NCBI RefSeq assembly: GCF_014750655.1
Contig: NZ_JABBXD010000001.1
Coordinates: forward strand, 295,102-359,101
Origin: Salinimonas profundi
GTDB lineage: Bacteria; Pseudomonadota; Gammaproteobacteria; Enterobacterales; Alteromonadaceae
DNA length: 64,000 nt
Direction of reading: 5' to 3'
Position numbers and translations under genes: made by a program
Notes under the pieces: generated by a model
What the model saw: only the letters and a program-made list of their open reading frames with translations
Told to the model about the DNA's origin: nothing
Databases searched by the model: none
In this document: positions 8,333 to 16,877 of the stretch, piece after piece
How the letters are laid out: each line of letters opens with the position of its first letter
How positions within the stretch are numbered: position 1 is the first letter of the stretch

Positions 8333-9994
8333 TTGGAAGGGTTGTATAATTTTCTAACGTCGTTAGACGGCGTGCTGGGAGGCTCGCCGTGGTTTCCGTT
8401 CGTCTTACTTGGCGTCGGTCTGTTCTTTACCATTTACCTGAAGTTTCCTCAGGTCCGATACTTCAAGCATGCCTGGAAAGTCGTCTTTGGTAAGTTCGAT
8501 AAAGGCAATGAACCGGGCGATACTACGCACTTTCGTGCCTTGACCACAGCGCTTTCCGGTACTGTCGGTACGGGTAATATCAGTGGTGTGGCGTTTGCAC
8601 TTTATCTTGGTGGTCCGGCAGCGCTGTTCTGGATGTGGGCAACCGCGTTTTTTGGTATGACAACAAAATTTGTTGAAGTTACCCTGTCGCACAAATACCG
8701 GGTACAGACCGAAGACGGCACTATGGCCGGCGGTCCCATGTATTACATGGACAGACGTCTGAATATGAAATGGCTGGCTATCGCGTTTGCGGTAGCAACA
8801 GTAATCTCTTCTTTTGGTACGGGTAACCTGCCGCAAAGTAACGGTATCGCACAAAGCATCGAAGCGACCTTCGGGTTTGATCCCGCTATTGTTGGTAGCG
8901 TGCTGGGTATTCTGCTGGCGTTGGTTATTCTGGGCGGTATACAAAGAATCGCAGCCTTTACAGCGCGTGTCGTGCCGCTAATGGCCGTCATTTACATGAT
9001 AGGTGCTTTGGCGGTTATTTTTGCAAACCTGGAAAATATCGGTCCTTCATTCGTTGCGATTGTCAGTGATGCCTTCAGTGGTTCAGCAGCAGCGGGTGGA
9101 TTTTTGGGAGCCTCGCTAGCTTACGCGTTTAATAAAGGGGTGAATCGCGGATTATTCTCCAACGAAGCTGGTCAGGGCTCTGCGCCGATAGCGCACGCCG
9201 CTGCAAAGACCAAAGAGCCAGCATCAGAAGGCATGGTGTCATTGTTGGAGCCTTTTATAGATACCATCATGATTTGTACGATCACAGGCTTGGTCATACT
9301 GTCTTCCGGTGTCTGGAAAGAAAAGCATGAGAACAACTTCGATCGTTCAGACATGTACTTTGTGCAGGGAACGTACGATGACCAATCAGCCGAAGATGTT
9401 GGTAAGCTTTATAACTTCCTGAATGAAATCAAAGACCACGATATCCAGCCCTACAGCGGTGATATTCGCATCGTCAACGGCACAGCGGTTTCAGATGGCT
9501 TTACCCTCATCAACGCGCGTTCAGTTGCCGAGGATGTGAAGTACTCTGTCAGTGGCGAAGATCCCTTCACCGGCACTCTGAAAATCGTAGATGGTAAGCC
9601 GGTTAAGGATAATCTGGAGGTATCCGGTAAATCATTGGTGCATTCAGCGGCACTGACGACAATTGCCTTTACCCGTGGCTACTTTGGTCATTGGGGACAG
9701 TACATTGTCTCAGTAGGCCTCATGTTGTTTGCATTCTCCACTGCGATAGCGTGGTCATACTATGGCGACAGGGCAATGACTTACCTGGCTGGACCGCGTT
9801 CTGTCATGCCGTACCGGGTCATTTATGTGGCCGGTTTTATCTGGGCAGCATTTTCAGATACCACGTTGGTCTGGGCACTATCAGCTGTCGCAATTGTAAT
9901 TATGACTCTGCCTAACCTGTTTGGTATATTAATGCTAAGTAAGGAAATGAAGCAGACAGTAAATGATTACTGGGCAAAATTTCACAGTAAATAA
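8333..9994 (+). CDS. AGCS-family sodium:amino acid (alanine/glycine) symporter with ~100-residue insertion
   Basis: Sodium-coupled amino acid carrier of the inner membrane, with the AGCS signatures [12 protein letters not shown] (76-87) and [19 protein letters not shown] (271-289) and about ten membrane segments. A mostly hydrophilic stretch of about 100 residues (about 330-433), rich in Asp, Gly and Val, lies between the membrane segment ending SSGVW and the next one; ordinary members of about 450 residues lack it. The start is TTG 8333, behind AGGGGAACC; no ATG fits. The preceding 60 bases are almost pure A/T plus C. Alanine/glycine specificity is family inference only. Confidence 0.85.
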   Translation: MEGLYNFLTSLDGVLGGSPWFPFVLLGVGLFFTIYLKFPQVRYFKHAWKVVFGKFDKGNEPGDTTHFRALTTALSGTVGTGNISGVAFALYLGGPAALFWMWATAFFGMTTKFVEVTLSHKYRVQTEDGTMAGGPMYYMDRRLNMKWLAIAFAVATVISSFGTGNLPQSNGIAQSIEATFGFDPAIVGSVLGILLALVILGGIQRIAAFTARVVPLMAVIYMIGALAVIFANLENIGPSFVAIVSDAFSGSAAAGGFLGASLAYAFNKGVNRGLFSNEAGQGSAPIAHAAAKTKEPASEGMVSLLEPFIDTIMICTITGLVILSSGVWKEKHENNFDRSDMYFVQGTYDDQSAEDVGKLYNFLNEIKDHDIQPYSGDIRIVNGTAVSDGFTLINARSVAEDVKYSVSGEDPFTGTLKIVDGKPVKDNLEVSGKSLVHSAALTTIAFTRGYFGHWGQYIVSVGLMLFAFSTAIAWSYYGDRAMTYLAGPRSVMPYRVIYVAGFIWAAFSDTTLVWALSAVAIVIMTLPNLFGILMLSKEMKQTVNDYWAKFHSK

Positions 9995-10008
9995 CTAGCC
10001 TGCTAAAA

Positions 10009-10064
10009 TGCGTGTCCGCGTGGATAGGGATGTTAATTCCATTTTACGTTGACACGTTTTTTTT
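10009..10064 (+). terminator. Possible terminator after the AGCS symporter
   Basis: CGTGTC (10011-10016) can pair with GACACG (10051-10056), which is followed by eight Ts. The loop is long (about 34 bases), so the call is weak. Confidence 0.3.
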
Positions 10065-10126
10065 ATCTGGTGTATTTGGACCAGACACACGCCTGCTTTC
10101 CCATAATTTGTAACCGTGGAGTTTTC

Positions 10127-10456
10127 ATGGCACTAATCGATTGCCCATCCTGTAGTAAGAAAATCTCTGACAAAGCTGACAGTTGCCCTCACTGTGGTTT
10201 CGGACTGGCTGATGCCTCGTCAGAAGATATTTTGCGTAAACAGCAACTGAAAAAATTTCAGAAGCTACAAAGCATTCAGAATCAATCAATGTTTGCCATG
10301 CTGCTATTTGTAGCCGGTTTCGGCTTTATGTACTGGGGTGGCGCTGCAAAGGGTGATTTACAGTATAATCTAGCGGTGCTTTCCGTCGTAGTCGGATTTA
10401 TCTGGTACATCGTCAACCGTGTTCGTATTTTAATTATCAAACGATTCTCCTCATGA
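10127..10456 (+). CDS. Small zinc-ribbon membrane protein
   Basis: A 109-residue protein starting with a zinc ribbon, Cys6-x2-Cys9 and Cys20-x2-Cys23 in CPSCSKKISDKADSCPHCGF. A charged linker and two predicted membrane segments (about 51-68 and 76-98) with a basic C-terminus follow. The frame is open upstream to 10049, but ATG 10127 follows GTGGAG and puts the zinc ribbon at the N-terminus, as is usual for such proteins. It overlaps the next gene by four bases (ATGA), so it opens the yeaC-DUF349 operon. Function unknown. Confidence 0.78.
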   Translation: MALIDCPSCSKKISDKADSCPHCGFGLADASSEDILRKQQLKKFQKLQSIQNQSMFAMLLFVAGFGFMYWGGAAKGDLQYNLAVLSVVVGFIWYIVNRVRILIIKRFSS

Positions 10457-10737
10457 ATATAGAAGCACTTCTTGATGCCATGACACCTGAGGTGTATGAG
10501 CGTCTGCGCCAGGCCGTCGAAACCGGAAAATGGCCGGATGGTACCCCCCTGACTGCTGAGCAGCGTGAAAGTACTATGCAAGCTGTTATGTTGTATCAAT
10601 CCAAAATTGAGCGTTCAACAGAACATATGACCGTCAATGAACAAGGTGAAATTGTTCATAAAAGTAAGCGGGATTTTCAGCAGTCACTCAAGCAGTCCGA
10701 TCAGGAAATAGCGCGGTTTAAGCAAAATGATATTTAA
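10453..10737 (+). CDS. yeaC: DUF1315 (YeaC-like) protein
   Basis: A 94-residue soluble protein. The opening (TPEVYERLRQAVETGKWPDG, then LTAEQRE) and the later HMTVNEQGEIVHKSK segment match what I remember of E. coli YeaC, which is next to msrB in E. coli. No catalytic motif is visible. It overlaps the zinc-ribbon gene by 4 bases and the DUF349 gene by 11 bases, so the three are translationally coupled. Function unknown. Confidence 0.85.
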   Translation: MNIEALLDAMTPEVYERLRQAVETGKWPDGTPLTAEQRESTMQAVMLYQSKIERSTEHMTVNEQGEIVHKSKRDFQQSLKQSDQEIARFKQNDI

Positions 10738-13522
10738 ACGTTTATTTACGCCTTCCCACCAAAGCGCCGAGCCCGAAACACGGCTGGCCGCGGTTGATAA
10801 GCTCTCTCCCGACAAGTCTCAGGATAAAGCAATTCTGCATGAACTTGCTTTCAATGATGCTGACGCTGATGTCACGCTGGCCGCGCTGCGTAAACTGGAT
10901 AAGTTTGCGCTGTGGCAGAAAACGGCACAACTGTCACGCTCTGAGAAGGTAAAGCGTATAGCCCGACAAGAGGTCGAAAAGGCTGTGCTGGCAGAGCAGG
11001 GAAGAGCGCTTGATACCCAGCAACGTATTGATTATCTCAAAGAATCTGCAGACAGTGATTTGATCCGCCGTGCGCTAGTGAAACCAGTTGAAGGGCTGGA
11101 CGATAGCACAATATTACAACTGGTCGCTAAAGTCGGACAGGACAACTTTACCCTTCAGTATTATCAGACTCAGGCGTCTGAGCACGTTCGCAAAGCGTTA
11201 ATTCAGGCAGCTTCGGATGCACAGTTAGACAAGTTTTCGCGCAAAGAGTCCAGTGACTCACTGATTCGCATCATTGATGAGCAAAAACAGATGCGAGAAG
11301 CGCTAAAGCGCAAGCCTGAGGCAGTGCGTCAGGCGTTAACGCTCTTATTTTCGAAACTCAACGCGTTATCAGATAAGGCGGATTATGCGGAAATTAAGCG
11401 TCGTCTGTTATTGCTTAATGACGAATATCATCAGTTAAGCAATGAATTCAGTTGGCTGGATGATGCGTCACGTGCACTAGCCAGTGACAAGTTTAAAACG
11501 CTGAGTGCGCGTGTAGATGCGCATCTTGAAAAGCTTCGTCCTGCATGGGAAGAAGCGCAGCAGTCTGAACAATATCAAGCCTTGCTGGCAGACGCGCACA
11601 CAGCTTCAAACGCTGCTGAGAATGCAGTTATGGCATTATATGGCCCTGATCGTACGTCGGTGGCAATGGCGTCCGTTGAGCAAGCTAACTCCTGTTTAGA
11701 GGCGCTGGAAAGTGCAATCAGGCAATTGCCACAGCATACAGGTCAGTCACACGAGCGCACGTCACTGAATGAAAATCATGAGCGTCTTAGTCACCTTATC
11801 GCGGTCTTTCCTGCGCAGCAGCATCTTGCTCAGCAATTTGAAGCATTTTTGCAATCTGCCGATGAATTGCCGGTTGTGTCACAGCAATCACTGAACACAC
11901 TTGAGGAAGAGTACAAGGCATACACGCTGAAAATAGCGCAGATGCCGGATGCCTGGTCATCTGCATGGCGTGATATCAGAAAGCGTCATAAGCAAGCAAT
12001 TAAGTCGGCAAAAGCAGCGGACGATGAAAAAATAAAATCGGTCAGACGTTTAGTAAGCATCGTGGGTAGTTTAATCAGCGAGGGCCGGTATAAAGCAGCG
12101 CTGTCACGCTATGCAAACCTTAAGGCGCAATTTGACGCACTCAGTGAAAGTGAACAAAATCGCCTGCGTCGCCGGTTTGACGATATTCAATCACAAGTCG
12201 AACGCCTGGAAGGCTGGCAGACTTATCTGGCAGCGCCTCGTAAGCCCGAACTGCTGGCGCAGGCTAATATGCTGGCCAGTCAGCCCCCCGATAGCATTAA
12301 ACAGCGTGCAAAGCAGATTAAAATACTGCGTGAACAGTGGCAAAGCTTAACGCAACCCGGTGACAACAGTGAAGAAGCAAAGCAATTCGATACTGCGTTG
12401 GAGCTGGCTTTTGCGCCTTGCAGAGCCCATTATGCAGAACAGGAAGAAGCACGGGAAAGCGCCAGACAGGACCGGTTACGTCTGATTGAAGAAGTAAAAG
12501 AGCTTGGAGAGTCACAGGATGATGTAGCGGCGACCGCCAAACGTTATGAGCAGCTTAAGCAGGCGTGGCGTAATGCCGGCCAGGTTGAAAAGTCAGTCTA
12601 TGAGCAGCTTAGGTTGCGTTGGGAAGATGCATCGTCCAGTGTTAATAAGCGAGTATTGCAATGGCATCAACAAAACCGCGAGCAGAAGCAGGCGTTAATC
12701 AATGCAGCGAATGCGCTGTTGGATATGTCAGAACGACAGGAGGCCGCAGCCCAGGCCCAGCACCTTCAAAAAGAGTGGAAGCAGATAGGCCATGCCGGTC
12801 CTAAATATGAAAATAAGTTGTGGCGGGCATTCAAGCAGGCTAACGACACATTGTTTAACGCGGTTAAATCTCAGCAGGCTGACCAGAAAGAAAAGCAGCG
12901 CGCAGAAGCGCAGCAATATCTTGATAAGGTTGATACGTTATTGTCACAGGTAACTGAAACCGAACCAGCAGAAGCGAAACGTCTACTTAGCGAAATTAAA
13001 GCTGATGCGAGCCCGTTTCGTAAATCCGTCCCCAGGCTGGATAAAAAGCTGAAACATGCTGAGGCTGTTTTGCGTGATGCCAGAGATACTGAGCAAAGCA
13101 GGAACAAAAAAGCACAGTATCGTGCGTTGATTAAGGGATTGGACGCGTGGAAGGATTTCACTTTACCAGCGTCAACGCAGATGTCGGATGAGATCTGGCA
13201 GGCAATGAATAAGCAACATCAGGCAGTGATGCTCAAACCCATAACCGTGGATAATGACCGTGAATGGTTTACTACCCAACTGGAATTGCTTGCTGATTGC
13301 CCCAGCCCTGAATCAGCCCTCGCGCAGCGGCAGGATATTCAACTGGCAATGATGATGGATAAGTTAGAAAGTGGCGAATCATATTCAATTGAAGACACGC
13401 TACTTAAGTGGATTTCATGTGGTCCGGTGACTGATAACGACGCTGCGTTGTATTCGCGTTTCTGTGAAGTTGTTGAGCACCGATTGATTAATTCAAAACC
13501 AGATAAGGGCATTGAGCAGTGA
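10727..13522 (+). CDS. Large DUF349 repeat protein
   Basis: A 931-residue, highly charged, mostly alpha-helical cytoplasmic protein. The N-terminal 150 residues look HEAT-like (LHELAFNDADADVTLAALRKL). The rest contains several DUF349-type repeats built around an aromatic plus W-x(n)-W pattern, such as LREQWQSL, YEQLKQAWRNAG and QKEWKQIGHAG. There is no signal peptide or membrane segment. Relatives occur beside YeaC-type genes in other gammaproteobacteria. It overlaps the downstream 72-residue gene by four bases. Family assignment is from memory; function is unknown. Confidence 0.8.
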   Translation: MIFKRLFTPSHQSAEPETRLAAVDKLSPDKSQDKAILHELAFNDADADVTLAALRKLDKFALWQKTAQLSRSEKVKRIARQEVEKAVLAEQGRALDTQQRIDYLKESADSDLIRRALVKPVEGLDDSTILQLVAKVGQDNFTLQYYQTQASEHVRKALIQAASDAQLDKFSRKESSDSLIRIIDEQKQMREALKRKPEAVRQALTLLFSKLNALSDKADYAEIKRRLLLLNDEYHQLSNEFSWLDDASRALASDKFKTLSARVDAHLEKLRPAWEEAQQSEQYQALLADAHTASNAAENAVMALYGPDRTSVAMASVEQANSCLEALESAIRQLPQHTGQSHERTSLNENHERLSHLIAVFPAQQHLAQQFEAFLQSADELPVVSQQSLNTLEEEYKAYTLKIAQMPDAWSSAWRDIRKRHKQAIKSAKAADDEKIKSVRRLVSIVGSLISEGRYKAALSRYANLKAQFDALSESEQNRLRRRFDDIQSQVERLEGWQTYLAAPRKPELLAQANMLASQPPDSIKQRAKQIKILREQWQSLTQPGDNSEEAKQFDTALELAFAPCRAHYAEQEEARESARQDRLRLIEEVKELGESQDDVAATAKRYEQLKQAWRNAGQVEKSVYEQLRLRWEDASSSVNKRVLQWHQQNREQKQALINAANALLDMSERQEAAAQAQHLQKEWKQIGHAGPKYENKLWRAFKQANDTLFNAVKSQQADQKEKQRAEAQQYLDKVDTLLSQVTETEPAEAKRLLSEIKADASPFRKSVPRLDKKLKHAEAVLRDARDTEQSRNKKAQYRALIKGLDAWKDFTLPASTQMSDEIWQAMNKQHQAVMLKPITVDNDREWFTTQLELLADCPSPESALAQRQDIQLAMMMDKLESGESYSIEDTLLKWISCGPVTDNDAALYSRFCEVVEHRLINSKPDKGIEQ

Positions 13523-13737
13523 AAGTTCAGATTGAATACGAGTTTCAGACTGAGCAGTATGCGTATCGTTTCTTAAATACGGCCATGCATATGGAGGCCG
13601 AAGCACTGAAAGTAAAACTTGGGCGTACAGATCACCACGTGTCAGTGGCTTACCAGTATGCAGATCATGCCTTTGACTCTACCGCAGCAGATCTGGACGA
13701 TCTGGCCCGAGAATTAGGCGGAGAAGAGGTCAGATAA
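13519..13737 (+). CDS. Small conserved-type protein, unrecognised (72 aa)
   Basis: A 72-residue acidic protein coupled to the DUF349 gene by an ATGA-type overlap, which is the main reason to accept it. It begins MKVQIEYEF and ends with an acidic helix (LDDLARELGGEEVR); His and Tyr are frequent in the middle. No motif, signal peptide or membrane segment is seen. Function unknown. Confidence 0.7.
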   Translation: MKVQIEYEFQTEQYAYRFLNTAMHMEAEALKVKLGRTDHHVSVAYQYADHAFDSTAADLDDLARELGGEEVR

Positions 13738-13798
13738 TAGCCAGCGCATACGCGTTTTGCTTTTCAGACCTCAACAGAATCACAGTCTCGGATAAGCG

Positions 13799-14152
13799 AT
13801 GACAAAAACGATAAAAAAGCGGGAAAAAGCCATTGTCAGTGCGTTGACACTGGCTTGTGAAACTGCCAAATCATGGGATATCGGCTTTTTATGGCTGACG
13901 CATACGGTGCGTCACGATAATTTTCCGGATAGTTTGTTAATCACCTGTGTTTTCAGTCTGGATGCTGAGCTTGTGGCAGTCAAGAAGCAGGGCAACGACA
14001 AGAAGCTTCGTCAGGTCATTCGCGAACAACTGGAAAAGGCCGGCTTTAAAATCAAAAATAGTCAGCATCATGTCCGACTGGATAGTGAAGAAAGCTGTTT
14101 ACGAGACGATGCTGGCAGCTGGAAAAACCGCCTGAAAAAATCCCGTGATTAA
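13799..14152 (+). CDS. Conserved hypothetical protein (117 aa)
   Basis: A 117-residue basic protein, 61 bases after the 72-residue gene. Features are the segment GFLWLTHTVRHDNFPDSL, a middle with CVFSLDAELVAVKK, a helical part (KKLRQVIREQLEKAG) and a closing VRLDSEESC segment. It resembles proteins that pseudomonad genomes sometimes label 'Fis family regulator'; I see no Fis helix-turn-helix, so that label looks wrong. It is probably the last gene of the zinc-ribbon/yeaC/DUF349 operon. Function unknown. Confidence 0.72.
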   Translation: MTKTIKKREKAIVSALTLACETAKSWDIGFLWLTHTVRHDNFPDSLLITCVFSLDAELVAVKKQGNDKKLRQVIREQLEKAGFKIKNSQHHVRLDSEESCLRDDAGSWKNRLKKSRD

Positions 14153-14153
14153 A

Positions 14154-14170
14154 GATGTCGTTTCGACATC
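14154..14170 (+). other. Short perfect hairpin after the operon
   Basis: GATGTCG-TTT-CGACATC directly after the stop codon of the 117-residue gene. No T-run follows, so it may protect the mRNA 3' end or be a weak terminator. Confidence 0.4.
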
Positions 14171-14315
14171 GTGAACATAAATAAAAGGCGAGGGTTTGTG
14201 AAAGACTGTTTAAGCGCAATAGCTGCATCCCGTCACTGCTTCGTTTTTAATAACGTTTCATCCACTGGCACTTTGTATTACTTCAGGTATCGTTAACTGT
14301 GACTGGAAGGTATTT

Positions 14316-14358
14316 GAAAAAAAGTGAGATAGTGATGTTTTTATCGACACTACCTCAT
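14316..14358 (-). terminator. Rho-independent terminator of the PLD-like gene
   Basis: Read on the minus strand: TGAGGTAGTG, 13-base loop, CACTATCTCA (one G-T pair), then C and seven Ts. It lies 17 bases past the PLD stop codon. Confidence 0.75.
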
Positions 14359-14374
14359 CTTTTAATTCTGAAAG

Positions 14375-15835
14375 CTATAGTGCTTGCCAGACAGGCATGT
14401 AGTTGAAGAGATCAGTCATTGCCGCATTTCCGACATAAGGTACGGCTTCCAGTTCGTCCATGTCTGCAATTGGTCTGGCACTGATAATATTTTCTGCGGC
14501 CCGTTTATTCAGTGCCGCATCAACGTCCAATTGCTGCATGCTGGCATTGTTGACAATATCCAGCACTGTGGCAACTTCCTCACCGGTAAATGACACCTCT
14601 TCCCATGTACCGCCCTGGTAAGTGGTTCCGGTACAATTTTGTTCACTTCCGGCCAGGCAGAACGCCATATCGAAGTGGCCTTTAAACTCCGCGGCAGTCT
14701 GTGCGTCATGAATAATCAGTATAGTTTCATCGTTGGTGAACGAAGCTGCCCCGGATGCATTGTGTGAGCCGGTTAACACTTTGTCATCAACCCGAATGTA
14801 TTTATGATGCCACTTATCACCACCCTGTAAGTGGGAAGCTACACGCATATCAGCGGGAGTGGCCCAGGGGTTATTAGTTGCGCCGGTGAAACTGTCAACT
14901 TCTTCAGTGCCGTCATCTTTAAGAATCACATTACCCAACATATCCTGAAACTCACTGTAATACCGATAGAAAAAGCTACTATCACCAATTCCTCTGACAA
15001 TGGCCCCATTATTATTCGGCATTTCAGCGGCATCTGCGATGTCCTGCGCCGAGATAACAAATTGTGCAATATCAATCTCTGTAAGTCCGGCACTCACAAA
15101 GTTGACGGTGGTATCTATACCCGATCCCTGATAATTACTGGCTGACTGAGGCGTAAACTGAACATCAATGCGGATATTGTCATTGGTGGTATACACGGTT
15201 GTTAAAGCATGGTCAGGTTTGCTTAAACCGAACAACGAATTGCTTAAGCCTCCGGGACCATCTCCCCACATCATGTCCATTTGAACGGTAACTTCGGTAG
15301 CCAGCTCAATACTGTCTATCACCAGGATATGGTTGTCATTACCGTCAGAGACTAAATTGCCCTGGGCATCTAAGTCGCCGTGAATACCTGACTGAGTGAA
15401 ATTAGTACTGCCGGCCAGTACATATCTGTTGTCCACCACGATAAGCTTATTATGTTGCAGGCCCGAACCGGCCGAGTTGTCAGCAGTATCATTAATAAAG
15501 GGCACGCCTCCCGCTGACAAGATGCTGTAGGCTTCTTCATTCTCTGTGCCAGTATTATCGTTATCGGTGATAAGCCTGACAGACACGCCACGTTTTTGCG
15601 CCTCGACAATAGCGTTTGCGACGCCCGGTAAATCCAGATCATAAACGGCAATATCCAGTGTTTGCTGGGACCGGTTAATTAAATCGATAATTTTTGATTC
15701 AAGGTTCGCCTGAACCGCTGGAGGGTTCACCTGAGCGTTAAAATATACCTGAATATCATCTGCGCAGACAGCAGGGGCGAATAACACGCCAAAAGTACAG
15801 GTGATGAGGGTTTTTTTTAAAGTTATAGTGCGCAT
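14375..15835 (-). CDS. Secreted phospholipase D-like protein with C-terminal helix-hairpin-helix
   Basis: A 486-residue exported protein: signal peptide 1-25, then two PLD catalytic motifs, H128-x-K130-x4-D135 in LQHNKLIVVDN and H343-x-K345-x4-D350 in HHKYIRVDD, each followed by a Gly-Ser pair and Asn. These pair to form one active site acting on phosphodiesters (phospholipid or nucleic acid). Residues 420-475 (LDIVNNASMQQLDVDAAL through IADMDELEAVPYVGNAAM) look like a ComEA-type helix-hairpin-helix, a DNA-binding fold. An extracellular nuclease is therefore as likely as a lipase. It is a single gene with its own terminator and a strong dyad in its leader. Confidence 0.83.
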   Translation of the reverse strand: MRTITLKKTLITCTFGVLFAPAVCADDIQVYFNAQVNPPAVQANLESKIIDLINRSQQTLDIAVYDLDLPGVANAIVEAQKRGVSVRLITDNDNTGTENEEAYSILSAGGVPFINDTADNSAGSGLQHNKLIVVDNRYVLAGSTNFTQSGIHGDLDAQGNLVSDGNDNHILVIDSIELATEVTVQMDMMWGDGPGGLSNSLFGLSKPDHALTTVYTTNDNIRIDVQFTPQSASNYQGSGIDTTVNFVSAGLTEIDIAQFVISAQDIADAAEMPNNNGAIVRGIGDSSFFYRYYSEFQDMLGNVILKDDGTEEVDSFTGATNNPWATPADMRVASHLQGGDKWHHKYIRVDDKVLTGSHNASGAASFTNDETILIIHDAQTAAEFKGHFDMAFCLAGSEQNCTGTTYQGGTWEEVSFTGEEVATVLDIVNNASMQQLDVDAALNKRAAENIISARPIADMDELEAVPYVGNAAMTDLFNYMPVWQAL

Positions 15836-15858
15836 AGAAAGCCTATTATTTTGGTTGG

Positions 15859-15883
15859 CCGTTAACGCTGGCGGCGTTAACGG
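15859..15883. promoter_or_regulatory. Perfect dyad upstream of the PLD-like gene
   Basis: CCGTTAACGC, 5-base spacer TGGCG, GCGTTAACGG, lying 24-48 bases before the minus-strand ATG. It could be an operator or a hairpin in the mRNA leader. No matching regulator is recognised. Confidence 0.5.
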
Positions 15884-16227
15884 TGTGGCCAGCGTATAGC
15901 GGAAAATAGCAGGTTACATATGCTAAACCTTATTTGTTACACCTTTAAGACGACGCTTCACACTGTTGTATCATTTTGGGTACCTAAACCATATTGTCCA
16001 CGTCGTTCAGCCTGCAAAGGTTGACGTTGTCACATCATTATGAGAATAAATCTAGCGTAAATTCAGTGGGTTAATGATGAGCACCCGTGGTGGTTGGTAA
16101 AATACGCGTTAAGAACGAACATAAGATTCGCATGCCCACAGATGTTAAGCGAGGCACTTATTTGTATGTTACAGGGGCGGTGAGCGGGTAGGGGAAACTA
16201 CCGTCTGGCGTTGCCTTTTTCATGAAA
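15884..16227. other. Intergenic region without recognised features
   Basis: With the dyad, this is the gap of about 430 bases between the PLD-like gene and the small secreted repeat protein, both on the minus strand. I see no ORF with a ribosome binding site, no RNA gene and no long repeat. It should hold the PLD promoter. Confidence 0.5.
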
Positions 16228-16254
16228 AGCAGCCACACCCGCACATGTGGCTGC
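16223..16254 (-). terminator. Terminator of the small repeat protein gene
   Basis: Minus strand: GCAGCCACA, 8-base loop, TGTGGCTGC, then TTTTC. The nine-base perfect stem begins about 10 bases after the stop codon. Confidence 0.65.
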
Positions 16255-16262
16255 ACAGTATC

Positions 16263-16601
16263 TTAGCGTTTAAAGGGGGGACGACCGGTACGCACCTGCT
16301 GCTGCACCTCTTCAAGCTGGGCAATATCATAAACCGGCAGCTTTTCTACCTGGCGGCGATAAGGGGGTTTTCCACGCATCTCTACCGTGCGTACTTCCAC
16401 GTACTCTGTGGGCTCCCCGTTCTGGGAAATTGCTTCAAGTTTAGCAACGTCCTCTACCGACACCGCTAGTGTCGTTCTCTTAAACGGTGGTTTGCCAGAG
16501 AAATCGGCGACCTGGATGTTTACAGTTTCATTAGCCTGTGCGACCGACCAGCCACTGATAAAAGCAAGTGGGACGAGTGCAATTTTTGTCAGCTTTTTCA
16601 T
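16263..16601 (-). CDS. Small secreted protein with G[KR]PP[FY][KR]R repeats, unrecognised
   Basis: A 112-residue protein with signal peptide (cleavage likely after AQA at 21-23). The mature 89 residues hold a motif three times: GKPPFKR (36-42), GKPPYRR (77-83) and GRPPFKR (106-112, the exact C-terminus). The first two begin a longer repeat ending in DVAKLEA and DIAQLEE. There is no Cys and no catalytic motif. It is monocistronic with its own terminator. Regularly placed basic sites following PP could be protease-processing or ligand-binding sites; that is speculation. I do not recognise the family. Confidence 0.75.
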   Translation of the reverse strand: MKKLTKIALVPLAFISGWSVAQANETVNIQVADFSGKPPFKRTTLAVSVEDVAKLEAISQNGEPTEYVEVRTVEMRGKPPYRRQVEKLPVYDIAQLEEVQQQVRTGRPPFKR

Positions 16602-16877
16602 CGCGTTAACCTCATGTAATTGATGATGTAATTATAAACGGCATCAATATTGGTTGTAATAAACACTGGTGATACATAAAAGCTATCAGTGTTCGTTGTG
16701 CTCTCTGCTACCGTTCTTTTCTGATGCCCCAATTCAGGGCTTTAACAAAACCTAATGCGCCGTTATTGTGCAGGTGAGTTTGCCCAATATCTTAAAACAG
16801 ACGCTATTTCAGCGTGTTAACTAATGGTGCTTTTCTTGCGATGTTTGCTGATAATCTTTTTCATCTGGCAAATTATC

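Noticed and set aside
8405-8944. 179-codon minus-strand ORF opposite the AGCS symporter
   Set aside because: Shadow frame inside a clear membrane-protein gene; its translation has no family resemblance and is rich in Cys, Thr and Arg as expected of an antisense frame.
13799-14152. Fis-type DNA-binding regulator
   Set aside because: The label is used for similar proteins in some genomes, but the C-terminal helix-turn-helix of Fis is not visible here.
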